Shown here: positions 51,847 to 59,905 of the stretch, piece by piece
Position numbering within the stretch: position 1 is the first letter of the stretch
Layout of the letters: each line of letters opens with the position of its first letter
From: Teretinema zuelzerae
GTDB lineage: Bacteria; Spirochaetota; Spirochaetia; Treponematales; Treponemataceae
NCBI RefSeq assembly: GCF_021021555.1
Contig: NZ_JAINWA010000001.1
Location: 744,001-808,000 of the forward strand
Direction of reading: 5' to 3'
Length of the DNA stretch: 64,000 nucleotides
The notes under the pieces: model-generated
What the model saw: only the letters and a program-made list of their open reading frames with translations
What the model was told of the DNA's origin: nothing
Database searches by the model: none
Made by a program: the position numbers and the translations under genes

Positions 51847-52388
51847 AAAAGAAAACGCCTTTGCAGCGATATATCCCGGCCATCGTTTCCCTTGCCGCCC
51901 TGGGAGCGCTCTCCCTGATCATGCCTGAAATCGCGCCCCGGGCGGGCAAAGCCTTCGTCGACCAGCTTACCTCCATCGCCCTCGTGGTCCCGCCGATTTT
52001 CATGCTTCTGGGACTTCTCGACGTATGGGTTCCACGCGATACGATGATCCGATTCATGGGGCCGGACTCAGGAATCCGCGGTCCCGTGCTCGCATTCCTT
52101 CTGGGATCGGCCGCCGCGGGCCCCCTCTACGGAGCCTTTCCGGTTGCCGGCGTGCTCATGAAAAAGGGAGCCTCGTTCCACAACATTCTGATTTTCATCG
52201 GCGCGTGGTCGACGACCAAGGTGCCCATGTTCCTCTTCGAGATGCAGGCCCTCGGCAAGCGTTTCGCCCTGTCCCGCCTGGCGATCGACCTGGTCGGCAT
52301 AACAGTCATCGCCTTCGCAATAGAAATAGCGGTTCCGAAAAAAGAAGTGGAACGCATCTACGCCCTCGCGGCAGAAGAGGAAAACTGA
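51843..52388 (+). CDS. Half-size predicted permease (ArsP/DUF318-like), second of pair
   Basis: The 181-residue protein begins at ATG 51843, overlapping its partner's stop. The motif RFMGPDSGIRGPVLAFLLGSAAAGPLYGAFPVAGVLMKKG mirrors that of the first permease, in inverted topological phase. IFIGAWSTTKVPMFLFE follows. A heteromeric pair with the preceding gene is likely. Nearby redox and metal-cluster genes suggest export or import of a metalloid, sulfur compound or cofactor piece. Confidence 0.75.
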   Translation: MKKKTPLQRYIPAIVSLAALGALSLIMPEIAPRAGKAFVDQLTSIALVVPPIFMLLGLLDVWVPRDTMIRFMGPDSGIRGPVLAFLLGSAAAGPLYGAFPVAGVLMKKGASFHNILIFIGAWSTTKVPMFLFEMQALGKRFALSRLAIDLVGITVIAFAIEIAVPKKEVERIYALAAEEEN

Positions 52389-52484
52389 CACTGGCGGCGG
52401 ACCGCTCCCGCCGACTTGCAGAAACGCTTCCGCCGACATCCGACTGTCGGCTGCAAGAGCCCCAGCTCCGCGACGCCGGCGATT

Positions 52485-53759
52485 CTACCAGTCCAACAGA
52501 CGGCGCTGGCCCTCCAGCGAACGCAGGGATGTAGCGTCCATGCTCATCTCGAGCGTTCCGAGGTAGGCGCCGGAGTCGTCGTATAGAGGCTTGTAGGAAA
52601 TAAAGATGAAGTGGCCGTTCATCTCGATCCAGAAGTCGGCCGCGTCCTTTTCCTTGTTCCTGAACGCCTCGATGATTTTTTCCACGATATGCACGCTCTT
52701 CGGGGGATGGCAGTTCGCTACGTCCCGGCCGATGATTCCCGGACTCCGCGGAAAAACGCGGTGGGGGGAGTCTGAATAATAGCGAACCTTGTTGTCGGCG
52801 TCGACGAACGAAATATCGCAGGGAAGAACAGTGAGAATCCGGTTGAGCCAGTCGAGCGGGAGGCTTCCGGTGGAAAGCGGAATATCGGTCATTGCGGAGA
52901 CGGCCGGAGATCCCTCGTCAGTTCCCGCCGGAACGTAGACTCCGGGCTCGGGAACGCCGCCGGCCGTACCGCTCCGCGCGCCGCCGTAATCGGGAGCACC
53001 AGAGCGGACCAGTTCGGGAAGGGCCGGATCCCATTCCGAACCCGGGCGCACCCAGGCGAAGCCGATGGCGTCCTCTCCCCTGCGCACCGAAACCCAATCC
53101 GCCTCGCTGAGCCGCTTCAGCGAATTCGGAAACAGAATGCGCTCTTCCATGAAAATCATCATCCTGATTTTTTTTACCAGCGAGCGGGCGATCCGTCCGG
53201 CCGAGCGGCTGTCCATGCGCTCGACGGCGTCGTCGAGTTCGCGGAAGGCCGCGCGGATCTCGTCGTGTTTGCCCCACATAACCTTCGACGGACCGGTAAA
53301 ACCGGTGCGTTCCAGAAACGGAAACAGCTGATTCTCCTTCCGCTCGTAATGAACGATGACGGCGCGCAAATCCTCCGCTGCTTCGCGGATGCGCTCCGCG
53401 TTTCTAAAAGACCATAGGAAAAGCCGCGTCGACCTTCGCCGCGCCTCCCTGTTTTCCGCCATGTAGGTATGCACGGGATGGCCGCTCATGCGCTCTGCTT
53501 TGACGCCCTTCTCGAGCCCGGCGCGGAACACTTCGGCGTGCACCTCGCAGAGCCGCTGAACCTCCTCCACCGGCATGCCGTTTTCTATCAGCGATTGCTC
53601 CAGGGCTGCCACCTCGACCGCGTCCGAACCCTTGATGAGCGCGTGAAATTCTTTCTTTACCGACGAGGCGCTTTCGCCCGCGGCAAGCCTGTCGATGATT
53701 TGATGGAGGCGCTCGGCCCGTTCGGGATCCTGCCCTTTTTCGCCAAAAAATTCGCTCAT
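52485..53759 (-). CDS. DUF438-hemerythrin-PAS sensor protein
   Basis: The product of about 424 residues from ATG 53759 follows AAAAGGAGAAGCCGA. A DUF438 domain occupies about 15-85 (LHQIIDRLAAGESASSVKKEFHAL). A hemerythrin-like domain follows at about 95-240, with di-iron ligands in HPVHTY, VHYERKENQLFPFLE, GKHDEIR and FMEERILFP. A C-terminal PAS domain has the characteristic IIGRDVANCHPPKSVHIV. It probably senses or scavenges oxygen or nitric oxide. Its place beside the ORP-like cluster and a CRP/FNR-type site fits a redox-stress role. Confidence 0.88.
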   Translation of the reverse strand: MSEFFGEKGQDPERAERLHQIIDRLAAGESASSVKKEFHALIKGSDAVEVAALEQSLIENGMPVEEVQRLCEVHAEVFRAGLEKGVKAERMSGHPVHTYMAENREARRRSTRLFLWSFRNAERIREAAEDLRAVIVHYERKENQLFPFLERTGFTGPSKVMWGKHDEIRAAFRELDDAVERMDSRSAGRIARSLVKKIRMMIFMEERILFPNSLKRLSEADWVSVRRGEDAIGFAWVRPGSEWDPALPELVRSGAPDYGGARSGTAGGVPEPGVYVPAGTDEGSPAVSAMTDIPLSTGSLPLDWLNRILTVLPCDISFVDADNKVRYYSDSPHRVFPRSPGIIGRDVANCHPPKSVHIVEKIIEAFRNKEKDAADFWIEMNGHFIFISYKPLYDDSGAYLGTLEMSMDATSLRSLEGQRRLLDW

Positions 53760-53815
53760 TCGGCTTCTCCTTTTTTTTCGCGGAATCTCTTTGAAAGAAG
53801 TATAAACGGTTTTCC

Positions 53816-53848
53816 TTGACAATGCCGGAAAACATTGCAAAACTGCAT
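53816..53848 (+). promoter_or_regulatory. Promoter-like elements with a TTGCA-N4-TGCAT motif
   Basis: TTGACA (53816-53821) lies 17 bases before AAAACT (53839-53844), whose seventh following base is the A of ATG 53851. TTGCAAAACTGCAT (53835-53848) matches the sigma54 regulon palindrome in 9 of 10 positions. No ribosome site precedes the ATG. The -10 is weak. Confidence 0.4.
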
Positions 53849-53850
53849 CA

Positions 53851-54279
53851 ATGACTGAAAAGACGAACGACGACTGCCCGGGCGACCGCTTCTACACCGA
53901 ACGGCGCCTCTGGATTAAAAAGATGCAAAGCGGCGCGGCCGCGGCATACGAAGCGGGACTCGCTCCGCAGGCCTTCGCGGCATTCGGAGCGCCCCTCTAT
54001 CTTGAAACTCCCGGCGCGGGAAAAACGGTTCCCGAAAACCGAACGCTCATCCTCTTCGAGTCCGCCAAAACCGTCGCGGAAATCCCAGCCCCCTTCGAGC
54101 TCACAATAACCGACATACACGAAGCCCTCGTCGACGAACCCAAAAACGCCGCCGGGGATCCCTGGAACTCCTGGCTCTTCCGCTTCACCGCAGACGAGAA
54201 TGCCGTGGAAAACGCCCGTAAAAACGGCGCCCTTCTCGACGCGGAAACCTTCGCCCGCGCCATAAGGAATCGCGCATGA
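53851..54279 (+). CDS. GcvH-like lipoyl carrier protein
   Basis: The 142-residue protein has the H-protein fold: RFYTERRLWIKKMQSG, FGAPLYLETPGAGKTVPEN, then ILFESAKTVAEIPAPF, where the Lys takes the place of the lipoylated Lys of ESVKAVSDLYSPV. DEPKNAAGDPWNSWLFRF closes the fold. It diverges well away from housekeeping GcvH and is followed, with 4-base overlaps, by lipoate ligase and dihydrolipoamide dehydrogenase. No GcvP or GcvT gene is in the window. It is likely a lipoyl carrier for another redox process. Confidence 0.8.
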   Translation: MTEKTNDDCPGDRFYTERRLWIKKMQSGAAAAYEAGLAPQAFAAFGAPLYLETPGAGKTVPENRTLILFESAKTVAEIPAPFELTITDIHEALVDEPKNAAGDPWNSWLFRFTADENAVENARKNGALLDAETFARAIRNRA

Positions 54280-55079
54280 CCGGCTTCTTCGAATGCCGCG
54301 GCATCGATCTGCCGTGGAACAACTTCGCGCGAGAAAGCCTCTACATGGACCGGGTCCGCCTGGGCGAAACCATCCTCTCGGTGTGGAGAAATCCTCCCGC
54401 CGTCGTCGTCGGCAGAAACCAGGAAGCCCGAACGGAATGCCGGATCGCCGAACTCGAAGCCGCAGGCGGAATTCTCGCGCGCAGGATGAGCGGCGGCGGC
54501 GCGGTCTACCACGACGAAGGCACCCTCAATTTTTCATTCGTCACCCGCGGTTCGGGAGAGGACTCAAAAACGCACATCGACATAGTTCGGGAAAGTTTGA
54601 AATCGGTCGGGATCGAATGCCGAACCGCTGGACGGAACGATTTAGTCGCCGCCGCTGGCGCGGAAGAACGTAAAATAGCCGGCACCGCTTACCATTCCCG
54701 GAACGGCTCGTTCCTGTTCCACGGTTGCGTTCTGGTCTCCACCGACATGGAAAAGCTCGAACGATACCTCAGCCCCTCGGAGGCGAAGCTCCGGAAAAAC
54801 GCGATCGCCTCCGTCCGCAGCCGCGTCGCGAATCTGACTGACCTTAATCCGGAGATCGGAGTCGACGCGCTCTCCCGCGCGCTCGAAGCGGCCTTCGCCT
54901 CTTTCTGCGCAAGGTCCGGCGGAACAGTCTCCCCGATCGACCCGCTCGGCGAGAAACTCGTACGTGCGGAAGCCGAGCGTTTTTCCGATCCCGAGTGGCG
55001 ATACGGAAGCGGAATTCTCAGCATAGAAGAGAAAGACGGCCGCATCGTCCGCTCGCGGCTCTACACGGACGCCCTATGA
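54276..55079 (+). CDS. lplA: Lipoate-protein ligase A
   Basis: The 267-residue protein shows the LplA/BPL catalytic fold: NFARESLYMDR, VVVGRNQEARTECR, ARRMSGGGAVYHDEGTLNFSFV, and the lysine motif ERKIAGTAYHSRNGSFLFHGCVLV. It attaches lipoate through lipoyl-AMP. ATG 54276 overlaps the stop of the GcvH-like gene, and its end overlaps the dehydrogenase start. This strongly implies that it lipoylates the neighbouring carrier. Confidence 0.93.
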   Translation: MTGFFECRGIDLPWNNFARESLYMDRVRLGETILSVWRNPPAVVVGRNQEARTECRIAELEAAGGILARRMSGGGAVYHDEGTLNFSFVTRGSGEDSKTHIDIVRESLKSVGIECRTAGRNDLVAAAGAEERKIAGTAYHSRNGSFLFHGCVLVSTDMEKLERYLSPSEAKLRKNAIASVRSRVANLTDLNPEIGVDALSRALEAAFASFCARSGGTVSPIDPLGEKLVRAEAERFSDPEWRYGSGILSIEEKDGRIVRSRLYTDAL

Positions 55080-56632
55080 AAAACCTGGTTGCGGATCTGG
55101 CGATCATCGGCTCGGGGCCCGCGGGCTTCGAAGCGGCTCTGAGCGCGGCGGCGGAAGGCCTCTCTGTAGCGGTGATCGAAAAAGGCCGCTGGGGCGGCGT
55201 CTGCCTCAACTGGGGCTGCGTCCCCTTCAAGGCCTTTCTGGACATCGCCCATCGTACGGCCGAATCCCCCGCTCGCCGGGCCATGCCGCCCGGCGAAGAA
55301 GTCCCCGCGCAACTTCCAGCGCAGCCGGAAATGCCGGCGCAAACAGCTCAACCAGTGCAAACAGCTCAACCAGTGCAAACAGCTCAACCGGCGCAAACAG
55401 CTCAACCGGCGCAAACAGCGCAAACAGCTCAACCGGCGCGTTCAGGCGGCGAAAACATCGCCGAGGAAATCAGGAGGCGGTGCGCCGAACTCGTAGCCGC
55501 GGGCCGGGCCGACATTCTCGCCGCCTTCGAAAGAAGCGGCATACTCGCGATCCAGGGACGTGCCTCGATCGCCGGAGCGGGTCTATTGGAAATCGACTAT
55601 GCGGACGGCAGCCGCGCCGAATTGAAGGCGAAGGCCGTCCTCATCGCCGCGGGGAGGGGAATTCCGGAAGCGTCGCCCGGACTTCTCAGAGCGGAACAGT
55701 TTCCGCTCTCCCTCGCCGCTATCCCGGAATCCGCGACCATCCTGGGAGGAGGAGCGACCGGCCTTGAATGCGCGGACGCGCTCGCCTCGCTGGGCGCGCG
55801 AGTCGTCGTCATGGAAAAAGAAGAACGCATTTTGCCGGGCGCCGATGCCTTTCTGTCGCGACGGCTTAAAAAAAGCCTCGAGAAAAAGGGCATCGTCTTT
55901 CTCGCCGGACGCGCTGCGCCGCTCGAGCCTCTTCCCCAAACCGACATCACGCTCGACGCCCGCGGCTCGGCGCCAAACTACCGAAGCCTTTTCGCGGAAA
56001 GCTCATGGACGCGCGGAAACATCCCTCCCGGCGCAAGGGACGGCGAGGAATCCCTGTTCGACAGCGACGGACGCTTCGCGGTTGACGGTTCGGGCAGGAC
56101 GGCGGTACGAGGCCTCTACGCCGCGGGCGATTGCACGGCCGGCCCCTGTCTCGCGACCCGCGCCTCGGCACAGGGCCGCGCCGTCGGTAAAACGATCGCG
56201 CGCGATCTGGCGGAAGGCCGGGCGAGCGGAACCGGGGCGCAGAAAAGCCGATTCCCCTTCTGCGTCTATACAAAGCCCCAGGCCGCGTGGACAGGAACGA
56301 CCGAACAGGACGCAGAGGCAGCCGGTATTACTATAATAGAAGGAAGATCGTGGGCAGCGGGAAACGCCGTGGCGCGCATCGGAGGAAGCCAAGACGGATT
56401 CGTTCGTCTTTTTTTCAGGGCGGGCGAACATAATCAGGCGGGAAAACTCCTCGGCGCGCAGATTCTCTGCGACGGAGCCGCCGAACTCGTCGCCCTCGCC
56501 GAGGCGGCGATAACGTCGGAACTAGGAGCGGAAGAGCTTTCTCGGCTGAACGCGCCTCATCCGTCCTATGCGGAACTCATCCCCGCGGCCGCGCGGAACG
56601 CCCTCGAGGCCGCAAGGCGCCCGGTTCTATAA
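55076..56632 (+). CDS. lpdA: Dihydrolipoamide dehydrogenase with a repeat insertion
   Basis: The product of about 518 residues from ATG 55076 has the FAD motif DLAIIGSGPAGFEAALSAAAEG and the redox disulfide GGVCLNWGCVPFKAF. The NAD motif is TILGGGATGLECADALASLGARVVVMEKEE, with the FAD-binding GLYAAGDCTAGP. The C-terminal catalytic His-Glu pair is APHPSYAEL. An insertion at about residues 70-125, rich in Gln-Thr-Ala-Pro repeats, separates the disulfide helix from IAEEIRRRCAEL; typical enzymes lack it. It would reoxidise the lipoyl group of the carrier encoded two genes upstream. Confidence 0.9.
   Translation: MKNLVADLAIIGSGPAGFEAALSAAAEGLSVAVIEKGRWGGVCLNWGCVPFKAFLDIAHRTAESPARRAMPPGEEVPAQLPAQPEMPAQTAQPVQTAQPVQTAQPAQTAQPAQTAQTAQPARSGGENIAEEIRRRCAELVAAGRADILAAFERSGILAIQGRASIAGAGLLEIDYADGSRAELKAKAVLIAAGRGIPEASPGLLRAEQFPLSLAAIPESATILGGGATGLECADALASLGARVVVMEKEERILPGADAFLSRRLKKSLEKKGIVFLAGRAAPLEPLPQTDITLDARGSAPNYRSLFAESSWTRGNIPPGARDGEESLFDSDGRFAVDGSGRTAVRGLYAAGDCTAGPCLATRASAQGRAVGKTIARDLAEGRASGTGAQKSRFPFCVYTKPQAAWTGTTEQDAEAAGITIIEGRSWAAGNAVARIGGSQDGFVRLFFRAGEHNQAGKLLGAQILCDGAAELVALAEAAITSELGAEELSRLNAPHPSYAELIPAAARNALEAARRPVL
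55340..55438 (+). repeat. Tandem 18-bp repeat inside the dihydrolipoamide dehydrogenase gene
   Basis: Five full copies of CAAACAGCTCAACC(A/G)(G)(T/C)G plus one half copy encode the hexapeptide Gln-Thr-Ala-Gln-Pro-Val/Ala. The first two copies are identical, as are the next two. The length is a multiple of three, so gain or loss of a unit keeps the frame and changes a flexible linker. Confidence 0.95.
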
Positions 56633-56643
56633 GCCGACTGTTT

Positions 56644-57870
56644 CTATAACGCGATCGATCCGGACAGGTACATGATCGCGCCCAGTGCGAGAAAGAGAAC
56701 TCCCATGACTGCCTTCGACGCCGCGAGATTCCGGGAAAAAAACGAACGGATGGAATCCTGGCTGATTCCGCCAAGAACCATGACAAGGATGGCGGACAGC
56801 GGCAGGATGAAGGCGGCGTTGTAGAGAAGAAGCCAGAGAATCGGTGCAGAGCCGGTTCCGGATGCCTGGACCATGTACGCGAGGGCGGGAAAGTACACCT
56901 GGCCGGTGCAGGCCAGCTCCAGCACGGAAACGACCGCTCCCGTACAGAAAAACGAAATCGCCAGGACGGGAAGGCCTCCGGATGTGCGCGTTCCGCGAAT
57001 GCGCTTGTGCGTCAGTTTTTTCAGAAAATCAGGCAGCTGCAACGCCATTCCTTCGGGGTTTCCCTTCCGCGCCCGAACGGCGTCCCGGAACGATAAAACG
57101 GCAAAAAGCAGGGCCAGAGCCGGAAAGAACCAGCGGAAGAACGCGCGCAGGCCGCGGCTGAAGGAAGCCGCGCGGAGAACGCCGGAAAGGCCGTAGCCCG
57201 TAGCCGTGTACGCGGCGAAAACTCCCGCGATAAAGGCGAGGCCCATGCCCAGGACGCGCGTACGCGATCCGCCTTTCAGGCTAATCCACGAAAGAAAAAA
57301 GAGCATGGTCGCGAAGGCGCACGGATTTATTCCGTCCACAAGCCCCGCCGCCGCGACCGGCCAAAAGGAAAGCACGAAGGGACTCCCCGCCTGAGCCCCG
57401 TCCGAGGTGCCGATGCCTGATTTTTCAGAGGCGGATCGATCGGTTTTGGACGAAGCGAGCTTGGCGCGCCACGAACCGTGTTCAGCGAAATGCAGCAGTT
57501 CGGGAATCAGGTTTTCTTCGATCGCAGCGTTGCCCTGATACACGTTGTTCCCCGCGATCAGCACCGGAAAAACGGAAAAAGACTCGCCTCTCAGGGAGAG
57601 CTCCCGTTCGCACCGGCTGAAGCCCTCTGCGGAAAGAATATCGAAATACGCCGCTTCGACCTTCAAGCCGCTTGCGCGCTCGGCGGCGGGCAAGTCCTTT
57701 TCAGCGAAGAGGTCGCAATGGGCGCAGCCGATTTCTCCGTAATACTCGATCCGGACCGGAGGCTCAGCGTCCAGTGCGAACGCGCCGGCAGGCAGAGAGA
57801 AGGTTGCGATAAGAGCGATAAAGCGCGCGAAACGGAAAAAAGTACGCATAGGGGGCATGATACCACGCAT
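56644..57870 (-). CDS. Thioredoxin-like/CcdA (DsbD-type) fusion membrane protein
   Basis: The product of about 408 residues has a signal/anchor (FIALIATFSLPAGAFAL). A periplasmic thioredoxin-like domain follows with the redox pair GEIGCAHCDLF. A charged linker leads to a CcdA-like domain of about seven helices (GINPCAFATMLFFLSWISL, SFFCTGAVVSVLELACTGQVYFPAL) containing the membrane Cys residues. It would carry reducing power across the membrane to periplasmic thiols. Start choice among ATG 57870, 57858 and 57849 is uncertain; AAGG before 57870 favours it. Confidence 0.82.
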   Translation of the reverse strand: MRGIMPPMRTFFRFARFIALIATFSLPAGAFALDAEPPVRIEYYGEIGCAHCDLFAEKDLPAAERASGLKVEAAYFDILSAEGFSRCERELSLRGESFSVFPVLIAGNNVYQGNAAIEENLIPELLHFAEHGSWRAKLASSKTDRSASEKSGIGTSDGAQAGSPFVLSFWPVAAAGLVDGINPCAFATMLFFLSWISLKGGSRTRVLGMGLAFIAGVFAAYTATGYGLSGVLRAASFSRGLRAFFRWFFPALALLFAVLSFRDAVRARKGNPEGMALQLPDFLKKLTHKRIRGTRTSGGLPVLAISFFCTGAVVSVLELACTGQVYFPALAYMVQASGTGSAPILWLLLYNAAFILPLSAILVMVLGGISQDSIRSFFSRNLAASKAVMGVLFLALGAIMYLSGSIAL

Positions 57871-57998
57871 TTTTTACCTTGTCCCCGGTGAAACCGCCTC
57901 TTTTCGGCGAATCCTTCCGCCGGATGATTAGCATAATTTTCAAAAAACTGATATAGTCGCACAGGATTAGTTTATTTCTTAAGGGAGCCTTGGGACCA

Positions 57999-59162
57999 AT
58001 GGAAGAAAACAAGAATAACGGGAACGCGCAGGATTTCGCGTCCCTTTTTGAAAAAAGCCTTGCGAAGATGGACAAGCTGCAGCCGGGACAGCAGATCGAA
58101 ACTGAAATCGTCTCGATTTCCGGAGATTCCGTCTTTTTACAGCTGAGCGGCAAAAGCGAAGGAATTCTCGACACTGCCGAGATCATGGACAAAGACGGCA
58201 AATTCACCGCCAAGGAAGGGGACGTCATCAAGGTGTTCTTCCTGCAGGCAAAAAACGGCGAAATGCGCTTCACGACCCGCATCGGCGGAGAGAAGGCCGA
58301 ACCTTCTATGATTGAAAACGCCTATCACAATCGCATTCCGGTTGAAGGCGTCGTCGAGAAAGAAATCAAGGGCGGTTACGAGATCAAACTCGGCGGAGCC
58401 CGCGCGTTCTGCCCCTACTCCCAGATGGGACTCAAAAAATCAGAGAACGCGGCTGAACAGATCGGAAAGAAACTGTCGTTCCGCATCACCGAATATAAAA
58501 ACGGCGGACGCAACATCCTCGTTTCCCAGCGGGCGCTGATGGAAGAAGCACGTTCCGATCAGATCGAAAAACTGAAAGGAACCCTCGCAAAGGGCCAGAA
58601 GGTAACGGGAACGATCGTGTCTATCCAGGAGTACGGTGCCTTCGTCGATATCGGCGGATTCCAGGCCCTCCTTCCCGTCTCCGAAATCGGCAGAAGCCGC
58701 GTTGAAGACATCAACGCCGTTCTGACCGTCGGACAGGAGATCGAAGCCGAAATTCTTAAAATCGACTGGAAGACCGAACGCATATCGCTGAGCACGAAGG
58801 CCCTGCTCGCCGATCCCTGGGAAGGCGCGAAAGACCGTTACCCCCTCGATTCCCGCCATGAGGGAACCGTAGTCCGCGTAACCGATTTCGGCGCATTTGT
58901 TTCGCTGGAAAGCGGCGTCGACGGACTCATCCACATCTCCGAGCTCAAAGGCGACGGCACCCGTGACAATCCGAGGGAGAAACTGGCAGTCGGACAGAAA
59001 CTCAAGGTGCAGATCATGGAAGTGAACGAAGATAAGAAGAGAATATCCCTGAAAACCGCATCTGCGGCGGATCAGGATTCGGACACCAGAAAATATCTGG
59101 ACAACAACCGGGATACCGATACCTACAATCCCTTCGCGGCCCTTCTTTCCAAAAAGAAATAA
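57999..59162 (+). CDS. Protein with four S1 RNA-binding domains
   Basis: The 387-residue protein starts after AAGGGAGCCTTGGGACCA. Four S1 motifs are visible at about 30-95, 105-170, 190-260 and 280-345. The third and fourth are most canonical (GTIVSIQEYGAFVDIGGFQALLPVSEI; GTVVRVTDFGAFVSLESGVDGLIHISEL). It is shorter than ribosomal protein S1 but of the same kind, probably acting in translation or RNA binding. It has its own terminator downstream. Confidence 0.88.
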   Translation: MEENKNNGNAQDFASLFEKSLAKMDKLQPGQQIETEIVSISGDSVFLQLSGKSEGILDTAEIMDKDGKFTAKEGDVIKVFFLQAKNGEMRFTTRIGGEKAEPSMIENAYHNRIPVEGVVEKEIKGGYEIKLGGARAFCPYSQMGLKKSENAAEQIGKKLSFRITEYKNGGRNILVSQRALMEEARSDQIEKLKGTLAKGQKVTGTIVSIQEYGAFVDIGGFQALLPVSEIGRSRVEDINAVLTVGQEIEAEILKIDWKTERISLSTKALLADPWEGAKDRYPLDSRHEGTVVRVTDFGAFVSLESGVDGLIHISELKGDGTRDNPREKLAVGQKLKVQIMEVNEDKKRISLKTASAADQDSDTRKYLDNNRDTDTYNPFAALLSKKK

Positions 59163-59183
59163 GACCCGCCGTTTCGCGCATAA

Positions 59184-59222
59184 AAGCCCGCGTTCCTTCA
59201 GAGGACAGCGGGCTTTTTTTTC
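59184..59222 (+). terminator. Rho-independent terminator of the S1-domain gene
   Basis: AAGCCCGC and GCGGGCTT form an 8-bp stem with a further TCCT/AGGA pairing inside, followed by eight T. It lies 22 bases after the stop codon. Confidence 0.92.
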
Positions 59223-59363
59223 GCGCGGCGAGCCTGCCGACCGACCGGCTGACAAGCACACCGACCGGCGGGCGGCGAACAGACACGTATTCGAGAGGTC
59301 AGACCGCTTGAATCTTGGCAAACAGACCGCGACAGCCGCGGCGGCGGTCAACCGGCGCGGGCA

Positions 59364-59400
59364 TAAAAAAAGGGTCTACCCGGCATTGCCGAATAGACCC
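59364..59400 (-). terminator. Rho-independent terminator of the RRM gene
   Basis: On the minus strand GGGTCTA and TAGACCC pair around an inner CGGC/GCCG stem and are followed by seven T. It lies 22 bases after the RRM stop. Confidence 0.92.
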
Positions 59401-59421
59401 GATTCACTCAGAAACTATTGA

Positions 59422-59688
59422 TTAATAGCGGTCCGGGCGGGGCTTATCGATGGATTCATTCACCTTGATCTGGCGTCCGTCGAGATTTACGCCGTTGAGG
59501 GCGGAAATCGCTGAGCGGGCTTCATCTTCGGTGGACATTTCCACGAACGCAAAACCCTTGGAGCGTCCGGTGTCGCGATCTACGATTGTGCGTGCTGAAA
59601 GCACAGTTCCGTGTGCGGAAAAAGCTTCGGCGAGACCAGCATCGCTGGTGTCATAGCTAAGGTTTCCTACATAAATTTTCTTGCCCAT
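59422..59688 (-). CDS. RRM-type RNA-binding protein
   Basis: The 88-residue single RRM has RNP2 KIYVGNLSY and RNP1 RSKGFAFVEM, followed by the usual ARSAISALNGVNLDGRQIKVN. The start ATG follows AAAGGATGCC. Small RRM proteins of this type are found in cyanobacteria and spirochaetes and are often cold- or stress-induced. It is monocistronic with its own terminator and about 215 bases of non-coding DNA upstream. Confidence 0.95.
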   Translation of the reverse strand: MGKKIYVGNLSYDTSDAGLAEAFSAHGTVLSARTIVDRDTGRSKGFAFVEMSTEDEARSAISALNGVNLDGRQIKVNESIDKPRPDRY

Positions 59689-59905
59689 TTTGGCATCCTT
59701 TATCCGATATGTTCGACCGGATTGCAAAAAAACGTGTCCGCCCAAAGGCGAACGAAAGGGATTCGTTTCCTGTGTATCCGGTTACAGCATACAGGATGAA
59801 ATACCAATCGAGGACATATTATCACGTTGTAAAACTTTAGTCGCCTGCCTAATGACGAATTTTGTCAAAAAAATACTGTTTTCGCTCATTAATCCGCAAA
59901 TACTA

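Noticed and set aside
53760-53850. Sigma54 promoter for the DUF438-hemerythrin gene
   Set aside because: No GG-N10-GC pair with suitable flanks is found on either strand in this intergenic stretch.
55061-55432. Minus-strand Cys/Leu-rich ORF over the Lpd repeat
   Set aside because: Its repeats are the antisense reading of the Gln-Thr-Ala-Gln-Pro repeat. The plus-strand FAD and disulfide motifs are decisive.
55340-55438. CRISPR array
   Set aside because: The repeats are contiguous 18-bp units with no spacers and lie in frame within a coding region.
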